Shown here piece by piece: positions 53,686 to 62,126 of a stretch of DNA of 64,000 nucleotides (positions are counted from its first letter, which is position 1; the number at the start of each line of letters is the position of its first letter). The position numbers and the translations under genes were made by a program. Source of the stretch: Capilliphycus salinus (GTDB taxonomy: Bacteria > Cyanobacteriota > Cyanobacteriia > Cyanobacteriales > Microcoleaceae); the NCBI RefSeq assembly GCF_047276495.1, contig NZ_CP178543.1, positions 5,518,001 to 5,582,000 on the forward strand, read 5' to 3'. Under the pieces are notes generated by a model. That model saw nothing but the letters and a program-made list of their open reading frames with translations. It did no database searches and was not told the origin of the DNA.

Positions 53686-55338
53686 ATGCCTGTATCTCGC
53701 TTTTTGCTTCTAATTTTCGGCTTCTGTCTGATTTTGGGGTTGATGATTTGGCTGGTGACTTCCATTTCTGGATTGTACGGTCAAATCGCCTGGTCCGCTC
53801 ACCCCATCTTGGCAAATTTACTTTTGCTGTTGATTATTGTGATGTTGGGGCTGTTAATTTTTGCCTTCTTTTATTATACCGGATTATTCAAAAAAAATCG
53901 CAAATCTCGCAAAAAACGCGCCTCAAAGTTGCGGGTTCCGGTTGATAAAACTGAAGCGGCAGAAGAATCTTTAAAAAGTATTCGCCAACAAGTTCATCAC
54001 ATTCAAGATGAAGTCGCCCGTCAAGCGATTATTAATCGTTCTGAAGAAATCGAAGAATTTCTATCTCGGGGTAATATTAAAGTTGTGATTTTTGGGACGG
54101 GTTCTGCGGGAAAAACGTCTGTGGTTAATGCGTTGATGGGGCGGATGGTGGGAAAGGTAAATGCGCCGATGGGAACGACGGAAGTTGGCGAAACTTATCG
54201 CTTACAATTGCAGGGGTTAGAACGGGAGATTTTGATTACCGATACGCCGGGAATTTTAGAAGCAGGAATGGCGGGTTCTGAGCGGGGAAAATTGGCGCGA
54301 AGTTTGGCAACCGAAGCAGATTTATTGTTGTTTGTGGTCGATAACGATTTGCGACAATCGGAATATCAACCTCTCTATAGTTTAGCAGAAATTGGTAAGC
54401 GATCGCTGTTAATTTTTAATAAAACTGATTTGTATACCGAAGACGATCAAAATATTATTCTTTCTCGTTTGGAAGGACGGGTACAAAGGTTTATTTCACC
54501 GGAAGATATTGTTGCTGTTGCTGCCAATCCCCAAGGGGTTATTTTGGATACGGGAGAACGGTTTAAACCCGAACCGGATATCATGCCGTTAATTCGTCGG
54601 ATGGCGAAGATTTTGCGCGAAGAAGGGGAAGATTTAATTGCTGATAATATTTTACTTCAATCCCAACGTTTGGGTGAAGAAGCGCGAAGTTTGTTGGATA
54701 CTCAACGCCGTCGCCAAGCGAATAAAGTGGTCGAACGGTTTCAATGGATAGGCGCCGGAGTAATTGCGGTAACGCCTTTACCCGTAGTTGATTTGTTAGC
54801 AACTGCTGCGGTTAATGCTCAAATGGTCGTTGAAATTGGGAAGATTTATGGCTGCGAATTAAATTTAGAAAGGGGCCGGGAATTAGCGTTATCTTTGGCG
54901 AAAACCTTGGCGAGTTTGGGAGTAGTTCAAGGGGCGACTCAGTTGGTGGCAACTGCCCTACAATTTCATTTTGGAACGATAGTAATAGGAAAGGGTATTC
55001 AAGCGGTAACTGCGGCTTATTTAACGCGCATTGCGGGAAGAAGTTTTATTGAGTATTTCCGCCAAGATCAAGACTGGGGTGATGGGGGAATGGCGGAAGT
55101 GGTACAACGACAGTTTAAACTCACTCGAAAGGAAGAATTTGTGAAAAGTTTTATTCAAGATGCCATTGCGAGAGTGATCGAACCCTTGAATTTGAATCAA
55201 TCTGAAGATGAGGAAGAAGAAGATTATGACGAAGAACCTCAACCGGAATTTAAACCCCCCGTTAACATCCAAAAACGGGCTGTTAATCCCTTTGAAAATG
55301 ATTGGCAGGATCGCGATTACAGACGGGATGATTGGTAA
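53686..55338 (+). CDS. Membrane-associated Era-like GTPase with DUF697
   Basis: A 550-residue protein. Two N-terminal hydrophobic helices (about 5-28 and 43-66) are followed by a basic stretch, a helix, and a GTPase domain with G1 GTGSAGKTS (about 136-144), G3 DTPG (about 186-189) and G4 NKTD (about 245-248). A C-terminal DUF697-type helical region (about 350-480) contains further hydrophobic stretches (GAGVIAVTPLPVVDLLATAA). An acidic tail (SEDEEEEDYDEEPQPEF) precedes the end NPFENDWQDRDYRRDDW. Such proteins are widespread in cyanobacteria and chloroplasts; the role is unknown to me. A decayed copy of its 3' end occurs at 56318. Confidence 0.88.
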   Translation: MPVSRFLLLIFGFCLILGLMIWLVTSISGLYGQIAWSAHPILANLLLLLIIVMLGLLIFAFFYYTGLFKKNRKSRKKRASKLRVPVDKTEAAEESLKSIRQQVHHIQDEVARQAIINRSEEIEEFLSRGNIKVVIFGTGSAGKTSVVNALMGRMVGKVNAPMGTTEVGETYRLQLQGLEREILITDTPGILEAGMAGSERGKLARSLATEADLLLFVVDNDLRQSEYQPLYSLAEIGKRSLLIFNKTDLYTEDDQNIILSRLEGRVQRFISPEDIVAVAANPQGVILDTGERFKPEPDIMPLIRRMAKILREEGEDLIADNILLQSQRLGEEARSLLDTQRRRQANKVVERFQWIGAGVIAVTPLPVVDLLATAAVNAQMVVEIGKIYGCELNLERGRELALSLAKTLASLGVVQGATQLVATALQFHFGTIVIGKGIQAVTAAYLTRIAGRSFIEYFRQDQDWGDGGMAEVVQRQFKLTRKEEFVKSFIQDAIARVIEPLNLNQSEDEEEEDYDEEPQPEFKPPVNIQKRAVNPFENDWQDRDYRRDDW

Positions 55339-55498
55339 AAATTTTGTTGGTTTTGAGGGGGGAGACTGTTTAGAGATTTGACATCAATTTCAGTCTAAAG
55401 TGATAGAATAACTCTGCGTATGGATAGGAAATTAGCTTAATTTATTGTCCTTCTGGGTGAGGTTAAAGACCCGCTTTTCTCGTTAAGATAGACCCAAA

Positions 55499-55535
55499 GA
55501 ATGGCTGCCGGTTGTTACCCGGTCAGCTATTTTCT
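55499..55535 (+). terminator. Terminator-like hairpin before the glycosyltransferase gene
   Basis: GCTGCCGG pairs with CCGGTCAGC around a short loop, flanked by AAT on one side and ATTTTCT on the other. It lies about 160 bp past the GTPase stop and 20 bp before the next start. Confidence 0.55.
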
Positions 55536-55555
55536 GTTGATACAGGGTCTGACTT

Positions 55556-56284
55556 ATGAAACTTATAGACTATTTTGAACGGGCTTATGTCATCAATCTA
55601 CCCGAAAGAACAGATCGACGTCAGTTGATTACTCAAGAATTAGAAAAAGCCGAGATTCCCCTAACTCCTAATCAAGTCGAAATTTTCCCCGCAATTCGTC
55701 CAGATGATGCTGGAGAATTTCCGAGTATTGGTGCAAAAGGCTGTTTTTTAAGTCATTTATCTACTCTCAAAAAAGCCAAACAGGAGGGCGTTAAAAATCT
55801 GTTGGTTATGGAAGATGACCTGACCCTTTCCCCCCAGTTTAACACTCATCAGGAAACGTTCATTAATCAGTTGTCTCAAAAAAATTGGGGATTTATTTAT
55901 TTCGGTCATCAATTAAATCTGAATTCAAGTGATGAGGTGCAATTACTTCCTCATGTTACTCCAGTTGTAACGGCTCATTTTTATGCTGTAAACGGACACA
56001 TTTTTGAGTCTTTAATTCAGTTTTTAGAAACGCTATTACAACGACCGGGGGGACATCGTGAAGGCGGACCAATGCACGTAGATGGGGCATTTTCCACCTT
56101 TCGAGAAAAAAATTCAACTGTTCAAACTTGGGTTGCTTCTCCGAGTTTAGGAGGACAACGAAGTTCCCGCAGCGATATTACCCCGAACAAATTTGACGGT
56201 TTTCCTGTTCTTCGTCCCTTCATAGACATAGCAAGAAATACCAAAAATAAGTTAGCAAAAATGGAATTATTTTCTGGAACTTGA
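55556..56284 (+). CDS. Glycosyltransferase family 25 protein
   Basis: A 242-residue LPS-type glycosyltransferase. The opening YVINLPERTDRRQLITQEL, then AKGCFLSHLSTLKKA and the acidic donor-site motif LLVMEDDLTL, are typical of GT25 enzymes that add sugars to lipooligosaccharide or protein. The later HVDGAFSTFRE stretch (His and Asp) completes the family pattern. It stands apart from other sugar genes. It is bracketed by the GTPase 3' end and a decayed copy of that end at 56318-56384, hinting that it entered by insertion or duplication. Confidence 0.85.
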   Translation: MKLIDYFERAYVINLPERTDRRQLITQELEKAEIPLTPNQVEIFPAIRPDDAGEFPSIGAKGCFLSHLSTLKKAKQEGVKNLLVMEDDLTLSPQFNTHQETFINQLSQKNWGFIYFGHQLNLNSSDEVQLLPHVTPVVTAHFYAVNGHIFESLIQFLETLLQRPGGHREGGPMHVDGAFSTFREKNSTVQTWVASPSLGGQRSSRSDITPNKFDGFPVLRPFIDIARNTKNKLAKMELFSGT

Positions 56285-56317
56285 TTTTACAATTGAGAGG
56301 GAACTTACTCAACTAAA

Positions 56318-56384
56318 AAAGCTGCGGTTAATCCCTTTGAAAAAACGGGAATGATGGGGATTATAAATGAGAGGATTGGTAAAT
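56318..56384 (+). pseudogene. Decayed copy of the GTPase gene 3' end
   Basis: The sequence GTTAATCCCTTTGAAAA and, after small indels, GATTGGTAA matches the last 65 bp of the GTPase gene (55276-55340). Allowing frameshifts, it reads AVNPFE, N-D, GDY, EDW against AVNPFENDW, DRDY and DDW of the intact gene. It has no coding capacity of its own. Confidence 0.6.
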
Positions 56385-56421
56385 GAAAACGGAGACATCA
56401 CAAACCGTTAGTAAACTGTAG

Positions 56422-56440
56422 GGGTGCAAGGCTTGCACCC
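56422..56440. repeat. Short perfect palindrome
   Basis: GGGTGCAAGGCTTGCACCC is a 19-base palindrome (nine-base arms around one base) inside AGGGGTGCAAGGCTTGCACCC. It is found between the GT25 gene and the convergent binding-protein gene. It could act as a bidirectional transcript end. Confidence 0.6.
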
Positions 56441-56543
56441 TTCTGTTTGGGGTTCAGCAAATCAGAAAATTTGTGATATAATTACGGTTAAAAATATAGT
56501 TTACCAAGCCTATAAAAAAACGGCATTTACAAGAAAATAAAAG

Positions 56544-57923
56544 TTAATTTTTTTTATTCAAAATCTCAATATTAATCGGAACAAAATCATAACCTGTTCC
56601 CGATGTTGAAGAATTAACCGGTTGAATTTGAATTAAAATAGCACTCCCATTGCGATCACCTGACGGTAAAAACTGCACCTCTCCAGAAGCGCCTTCTACA
56701 GAAAATCCCCAACTCGATAAAACCGCTTGTAATCCCGTTCTTGTGGTAGACTCTTTTAAGCCTTCTGCGATCGCTAACGTCGCATCATAAGCCATCGCAG
56801 TTCGCCAATTAACTTGTCCCCCCCAAAGTTCTAAAGCTTGATTGACAAACTCACTTTTTATATTATAATTAGGATGCCAAGCCACCGCCAAAACCATCCC
56901 CTCAACCGCTTCTTTTCCCTGTTCTAAAGTCTGAAAAGTATAAAGAGTAGAACTTCCTAATAAAGCCAATTTTCCCCGATTCGCCCTCGCCAGATCCATC
57001 GCCAAACTTAAGCGATCTACGGAAGGAATTAATAACAACGCTTGCGCCCCCATTTTCACCGATTCCGAGAGAATAATTTCCGGATTAAAATTGGGATCGG
57101 AAAAATCACAATCAACCGCTAAAATTCTCCCACCCGTGCTAGAAAAAGCGAGGGTAAATTCTTGTTTCAAAGATAAACTATAAGCCGCTTTCGAGTCAAT
57201 ACAAATCACAATTTTTTGCAGATTGGCAACTTTTAACGCATAGCGTCTTAACAAGTCCGTTTGAAACCACAAACCGGGAATAGTACGAAAAATAAAATGA
57301 CCCACAGTCGATAATTCTTTGGCATCACTGGTGGGCGAAATCATCACCAATTCTTGGGCTTGATACACCGAACTCGCCGCCAAAGACGCATCGCTGCTAT
57401 TATGTCCAACAACAGCTAAAATACTCCCATCTTTAACAAAAGTTTGGGCGATTTTTTCGGCCCATTTTGGATTATTATTATCGTTGGCGATCGCCACTTG
57501 TAAAAAAGCCCCATTAATCCCCCCTTTTGTGTTAACTTTTTCTTGGGCTTGAGCGACGCCCCGTAACATTTCTTGGGCGACATTGAGATTTCCCCCGATG
57601 GGAACACTCACCGCAATTTTTAGAGGGGTTTTTGTGGCGGCTTTCGCATTATTCCAATAAATTCGTGTTTCGGGATCGTTCGGTTGACTCTGGAGAGAGG
57701 TTTGAAAGTGGACAATTGCTGCGGCGAAGTCACCTTGAGAAAACGCTTGAACTCCCGTTTGTTTACTCGGGTTAGTTTGTGGACTCAAAATTTTTTCGCC
57801 CAGACTAATGCGATGGTGGGTGTTATCCCTCAAAAATTTTTTGAAGAATTCGTAACCCAACCATGATAAAACGAGAAACAGCAAAATAGAAGCAATTACA
57901 GGAGGAATTTTTCGCGTAAACAC
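56544..57923 (-). CDS. Membrane-anchored periplasmic-binding-protein-like (Leu/Ile/Val type) protein with TPR
   Basis: A GTG at 57923 is chosen as the start (459 residues); a longer frame to 58055 would overlap the divergent mtnX start. Residues 5-25 (IPPVIASILLFLVLSWLGY) are a membrane anchor. A short TPR-like repeat (about 55-90, GVQAFSQGDFAAAIVHFQTS) leads into a type 1 periplasmic binding fold (about 100-440) with KIAVSVPIGG, GVAQAQEKVNTKGGINGA and ILAVVGHNSSDASLAAS. No permease or ATPase is adjacent, so it may be a receptor rather than a transporter part. The ligand could be an amino acid or similar. Confidence 0.78.
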   Translation of the reverse strand: MFTRKIPPVIASILLFLVLSWLGYEFFKKFLRDNTHHRISLGEKILSPQTNPSKQTGVQAFSQGDFAAAIVHFQTSLQSQPNDPETRIYWNNAKAATKTPLKIAVSVPIGGNLNVAQEMLRGVAQAQEKVNTKGGINGAFLQVAIANDNNNPKWAEKIAQTFVKDGSILAVVGHNSSDASLAASSVYQAQELVMISPTSDAKELSTVGHFIFRTIPGLWFQTDLLRRYALKVANLQKIVICIDSKAAYSLSLKQEFTLAFSSTGGRILAVDCDFSDPNFNPEIILSESVKMGAQALLLIPSVDRLSLAMDLARANRGKLALLGSSTLYTFQTLEQGKEAVEGMVLAVAWHPNYNIKSEFVNQALELWGGQVNWRTAMAYDATLAIAEGLKESTTRTGLQAVLSSWGFSVEGASGEVQFLPSGDRNGSAILIQIQPVNSSTSGTGYDFVPINIEILNKKN

Positions 57924-57968
57924 TCGACTGAATGCGATCGGTTCAATAGCAGTATAGATCAAACCACT

Positions 57969-58601
57969 ATGAAACCTATTATTTTCTGTGATTTTGACGG
58001 CACAATTACCGCAGAAGAAACGTTTGTAGCGATGCTTAAACAGTTTACCCCGCAAATGTCGGCGGAAATTATGCCAAAATTGTACAATCGGGAGTTAACC
58101 CTGCGTCAAGGGGTGCGACAGATGTTAGAGTCGATTCCTTCAGCACGATATCAGGAGGTGATTGAATTTTCTCAGCCCAAGCAAATCCGCCCCGGATTGG
58201 TCGAATTGATTGATTTTCTCGATACTCAAGGGGTTCCTTTTGTTGTGGTTTCCGGGGGAATTCGGATTATGGTTGAAACCGTATTAGGAGATTTAGTTAA
58301 TCGTGTCGCGGCGATTTATGCGGTTGATATTGATACTCAGGGCGAGTATTGGCGGGTACATTCTGAGTTTGAAGGCGGCACCGAATTAGTGGCAAAAGTT
58401 AACGTGATGAACTTGTATGAAAGTGATGAAAAAATTGCCATTGGTGATTCGGTAACTGACTTAAATATGGCTTTGAGTGCGCCGCTTGTTTTTGCTCGCG
58501 ATCGCCTGGCTCAATACCTGGATCAACAGCAAAAACCTTATCTATTTTGGAATGATTTTTTTGACGTTCGTGATGATTTGGCTCGGCGGTGGAGTTGCTA
58601 A
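57969..58601 (+). CDS. mtnX: 2-hydroxy-3-keto-5-methylthiopentenyl-1-phosphate phosphatase-like HAD phosphatase
   Basis: A 210-residue HAD-superfamily phosphatase. Motif I DFDGT (Asp8 and Asp10), motif II around VVVSGG, and motif III/IV IAIGDSVTDLNMA are all visible. The sequence has the MtnX-like pattern (MSAEIMPKLYNRELTLRQGV, PKQIRPGLVELIDF). MtnX dephosphorylates an intermediate in the methionine salvage pathway; other small phosphatases of this type exist, so the exact substrate is not certain. It is divergent from the binding-protein gene with a 45-bp gap, and the patatin gene follows 37 bp downstream, so they may be co-transcribed. Confidence 0.85.
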   Translation: MKPIIFCDFDGTITAEETFVAMLKQFTPQMSAEIMPKLYNRELTLRQGVRQMLESIPSARYQEVIEFSQPKQIRPGLVELIDFLDTQGVPFVVVSGGIRIMVETVLGDLVNRVAAIYAVDIDTQGEYWRVHSEFEGGTELVAKVNVMNLYESDEKIAIGDSVTDLNMALSAPLVFARDRLAQYLDQQQKPYLFWNDFFDVRDDLARRWSC

Positions 58602-58638
58602 TTTTTTGTTCTTTTATCCCAGTGGAGGCTGAAACTCT

Positions 58639-59679
58639 ATGGCGAGATTTACTCGAATTTTATCTCTAGATGGTGGCGGAGTTCGGGGGTTAATTCCGGC
58701 TAAAATTTTAATTTATGTCGAACAAAAGTTACAGGAAAAAACCGGAAATCCTCGGGCGAGACTTGCCGAATATTTTGATTTGATTGCCGGGACGAGTGCC
58801 GGGGGAATTTTAACCAGTTTGTACTTATGTCCCGACCCCAACACCCCCGAGAAACCCTTGTTCTCAGCCGAAGAAGTTTTTCAGTTTTATTATGAAAAGT
58901 CCGACCAAATTTTTGCCAAAACTTTTTTACACTCTTTGCTGAATTTTGGAGGATTTTTAAATGAAAAGTATTCTCACCACAGTTTGGAAAGACTCCTGAA
59001 AACTTTCTTTGGGGATTTAAGATTGAGCCAACTTTTAAAACCCTGTTTGATTACGGCTTATGACATTGAGCGCCGCCAAACTCATTTCTTTACCCAACAT
59101 GATGCTGTAGTTAATTCTCAATGTGATTTCTTGGTTCGAGAAGTGATTCGATCCACAACTGCGGCGCCAACTTTCTTTGAAGTTGCTCAAATCAAATCCC
59201 TCAAAAATGAAGTTTATAGTTTCGTAGATGGGGGAGTTTTTGCGAATAATCCCGCTCTTTGTGCCTATGCAGAAGCCCGTCATGTGTTCAATCGCTACTT
59301 TAATTTAGATGAACGTTATGAAAGTGGCCCCACTGCCAAAGAAATGGTCATTCTTTCCTTAGGAACTGGCGATGTTAAACGAAACTATCCCTACAATAGA
59401 GCTAGAAATTGGGGTCAAATTGAATGGTTAATTCCGTTGTTTGATATTATTATGACGGGAGTATCAGAAACCGTAGATTATCAGATGAAGCAAATTTTTG
59501 ATGCCATAGAAAAGCACGATCAATATTTGCGGATCAGTCCGATTTTGAAAAATCAACAGCTATTTCCCATTGATAATACGACCGAAGTAAATTTGCGGGG
59601 TATTGTTAAATTGGGTCAGGAACAAACCGAAAAATATCAAAATCGTCTCGATAACTTGATCGATTTATTATTGATGTAA
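58639..59679 (+). CDS. Patatin-like phospholipase
   Basis: A 346-residue acyl hydrolase with all patatin catalytic features: the oxyanion hole DGGGVRG (11-17), nucleophile Ser53 in GTSAG, and the catalytic Asp197 in FVDGGVFANNPA. The protein has no signal peptide and no membrane helix. It should hydrolyse membrane lipids or release fatty acids. The ribosome site GGAGG is 10 nt upstream of the start. In many bacteria patatins act as effectors of defence systems, but nothing around this one supports that here. Confidence 0.93.
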   Translation: MARFTRILSLDGGGVRGLIPAKILIYVEQKLQEKTGNPRARLAEYFDLIAGTSAGGILTSLYLCPDPNTPEKPLFSAEEVFQFYYEKSDQIFAKTFLHSLLNFGGFLNEKYSHHSLERLLKTFFGDLRLSQLLKPCLITAYDIERRQTHFFTQHDAVVNSQCDFLVREVIRSTTAAPTFFEVAQIKSLKNEVYSFVDGGVFANNPALCAYAEARHVFNRYFNLDERYESGPTAKEMVILSLGTGDVKRNYPYNRARNWGQIEWLIPLFDIIMTGVSETVDYQMKQIFDAIEKHDQYLRISPILKNQQLFPIDNTTEVNLRGIVKLGQEQTEKYQNRLDNLIDLLLM

Positions 59680-59763
59680 TTCACCAAATTCTGAAAAGTT
59701 CAGGAACAATTAAAAGCCTGACAACAGTCAAAGATTACTAGACAGCACACCGCCGGATCGACA

Positions 59764-60606
59764 ATGTTTAAAGATGCTCGTAATGCTCAAATTTTATTTC
59801 TTTCCCTGTTTCTCAGTTTGGGTGTCTTTACCCGAGACTGGACGGTTAAACCCGAGTTAATCATAGCGGTTATTTGTACTTGTTTGTTAACCCAGGGCTT
59901 GATGATTGGGTTACAACAATTAAATTCTCAATCGATTTCAATTGGGGATTTTAATCAACCCAGTTTATCTTCATGGAAAAGCGCTTTAATTACCGCTTTG
60001 GGATTGTGCTTATTACTGCGATCTAATAGCGTTACAACAATGGTACTCGCCGGCGTTTTTGCGATCGCCAGTAAGTTCATTTTTCATCATCGGGGGAAAC
60101 ATTTCTTCAACCCCGCTAACTTTGGAATTATCGCCGCTTTAACCCTCACCTCCGATGCTTGGGTTTCACCGGGACAATGGGGAACCGAAAGCTGGTATTT
60201 TCTATTATTCTTAGGACTGGGTGGACTCATCTTAAAAAAAGTCGGACGTTGGGAAACTTCCGCCACCTTTTTAGCCTCCTACGCCGGACTAGAAGCCCTT
60301 CGTTATCTGTATTTAGGATGGAGTTTTGATGTCTACACCCATCAATTAATGAGCGGGAGTTTGCTCTTATTTGCCCTCTTTATGTTAACCGATCCTCGCT
60401 CCATTCCTAACGCTTCTACCAGCCGGATCGTTTGGGCGATCACTATTGCCGTTTTCACCTTTATTTTACAGCATCTATTCTTTGTATCAACTGCCCTCTT
60501 TTGGGCGTTATTTCTCCTCTCTCCCCTAACCCTTGTTTTCGATAAAATTTGGTCAGCCCCTCGGTTTATTTGGCTAAATTCTCGCTCAACTCGGGTTTCT
60601 ATCTAA
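59764..60606 (+). CDS. RnfD/NqrB-like membrane protein
   Basis: A 280-residue protein with about eight to ten hydrophobic helices. The motif RGKHFFNPANFGIIAAL (about residues 112-128) and the later GSLLLFALFMLTDPRSIPN match the RnfD/NqrB family, where the conserved Thr region carries covalent flavin in Nqr/Rnf complexes. No other rnf or nqr genes are adjacent, so this is likely a stand-alone relative of unknown role. It is followed by the DUF2330 gene after 36 bp, suggesting a two-gene operon. Confidence 0.85.
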   Translation: MFKDARNAQILFLSLFLSLGVFTRDWTVKPELIIAVICTCLLTQGLMIGLQQLNSQSISIGDFNQPSLSSWKSALITALGLCLLLRSNSVTTMVLAGVFAIASKFIFHHRGKHFFNPANFGIIAALTLTSDAWVSPGQWGTESWYFLLFLGLGGLILKKVGRWETSATFLASYAGLEALRYLYLGWSFDVYTHQLMSGSLLLFALFMLTDPRSIPNASTSRIVWAITIAVFTFILQHLFFVSTALFWALFLLSPLTLVFDKIWSAPRFIWLNSRSTRVSI

Positions 60607-60642
60607 CCTCAAGTTCTCAATCTTCCTTTTGACTTTTTGATT

Positions 60643-61959
60643 ATGAAAAAGATTCCCCAAATTTTAACTTTATTTCTGTTAATTGTAGCCGTTTTTGCTT
60701 TATTTTCTCCCTCGGCTTGGGCATTTTGTGGATTTTATGTTGCCAAAGCAGACGCCCGTTTATACAACCAAGCTTCACAAGTCATTATCGCTAGAGACGG
60801 AAATCGCACCGTTTTAACAATGGCGAATGACTACAAAGGAGAGGTCGAAGATTTTGCCTTAGTTGTTCCGGTTCCTGTTGTTTTAACTGAGGAGCAAGTG
60901 CGGGTCGCCGAACCGAAAATCATCGAACGAATTGATGCGTTTAGTGCGCCTCGATTGGTTGAATATTTTGATGATAATCCTTGTATGTTTTATCCCGGAG
61001 GAGGAACCAGAGGAGGCGGAGATGTCTTTCTACAATCGGCGCCCGAAGCAATCGCCAGAAGCGATAAAACCTTGGGCGTAACGGTTGAATCTCGCTTTAC
61101 CGTCGGAGAATATGATATTATTATTTTGAGTGCAAAAGAATCCGATGGATTAGAAACTTGGCTGGTTCAAAATGGCTACAAAATTCCCTCGGGCGCGAGT
61201 CAACTTTTACAACCTTATATTCGCCAAAATTTAAAGTTTTTTGTTGCCAAAGTCAATTTAACCGAATTCGATAAAGGGGGTTTTCAATCCTTGCGTCCGT
61301 TGATGATGGCCTATGAATCGCCCAAATTTATGTTACCGATTCGCTTGGGAATGATGAACGCAACGGGAGAACAAGATTTAATTGTTTATTTGCTTTCTCC
61401 CCAAGGTCAAACCGAAATTACCAATTATCGCACGGTGAAAATTCCCTCTAATGTTGATATTCCCGAGTTTATTCAAAATAAATTTGCTGAATTTTACCAA
61501 GCGATGTTTAAAACCGCCTACGAACGGGAACAAAAAAGGGTTGCTTTTTTAGAATATGCTTGGGATATGCAAGGCTGCGATCCCTGTGCGGCTGACCCAT
61601 TAACCCCCGAAGAATTGAAACAAGCGGGCGTATTTTGGCTGAACCCCGGACAACCGACAAATGTATTTATTAGTCGGGTTCACGTGCGCTATACTCGCGA
61701 AACTTTCCCCGAAGATTTGCAGTTTCAAGAAACCGGAAACCGACAGTTATTTCAAGGGCGTTATGTGATTAATCATCCCTACAAAGGCGAAATCACTTGT
61801 GATATCGCTGAAGCTTATAAAGAATCTGTTCAAGAGCGACAACAACAAGAAATCGAAAATTTAGCCCGTTTAACCAATTGGAATATTAACGACATTCGCC
61901 GTCAAGCCAATTTACCCCCCGTTGAGGAGGAACCCTGGTGGCGACGGTTATGGAATTGA
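60643..61959 (+). CDS. DUF2330 secreted protein
   Basis: From ATG 60643 (an in-frame TTG at 60637 is discounted) the protein has 438 residues. It has a clear Sec signal peptide (about 1-27, ending SPSAWA before FCGFYVAK). The body starts FCGFYVAKADARLYNQASQV and includes FALVVPVPVVL, typical of DUF2330. Two cysteine pairs lie in the body (CDPCAADP and the earlier NPCMF). The C-terminus ends PWWRRLWN. The function is unknown; being exported and next to an RnfD-like membrane protein, it may be part of an envelope redox or metal-handling pair. Confidence 0.88.
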   Translation: MKKIPQILTLFLLIVAVFALFSPSAWAFCGFYVAKADARLYNQASQVIIARDGNRTVLTMANDYKGEVEDFALVVPVPVVLTEEQVRVAEPKIIERIDAFSAPRLVEYFDDNPCMFYPGGGTRGGGDVFLQSAPEAIARSDKTLGVTVESRFTVGEYDIIILSAKESDGLETWLVQNGYKIPSGASQLLQPYIRQNLKFFVAKVNLTEFDKGGFQSLRPLMMAYESPKFMLPIRLGMMNATGEQDLIVYLLSPQGQTEITNYRTVKIPSNVDIPEFIQNKFAEFYQAMFKTAYEREQKRVAFLEYAWDMQGCDPCAADPLTPEELKQAGVFWLNPGQPTNVFISRVHVRYTRETFPEDLQFQETGNRQLFQGRYVINHPYKGEITCDIAEAYKESVQERQQQEIENLARLTNWNINDIRRQANLPPVEEEPWWRRLWN

Positions 61960-62126
61960 AGTCTGAAGATGGTTGTCCTGGGTTTAACAAAACTTGAGAA
62001 CTCTAAATCTTTTTTATCAAAATTATTTTGAATTAAGCCAGATTCACAGAGTTCTCCTGAATAGAGGCTTGACTTGCTGCTATAACTAGAGTGAATCTCT
62101 GTGAATAATACCCTCTTAAAAAGACT
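61960..62126. other. Short intergenic region
   Basis: Contains no gene. The word pair CAGAGTTCTC and AGAGTGAATCTCTG suggests weak hairpins; no strong terminator was recognised. Confidence 0.3.

Noticed and set aside
58639..59679. Patatin as a CBASS-type effector
   Set aside because: No cyclic-nucleotide synthase is adjacent; neighbours are mtnX and an RnfD-like gene.
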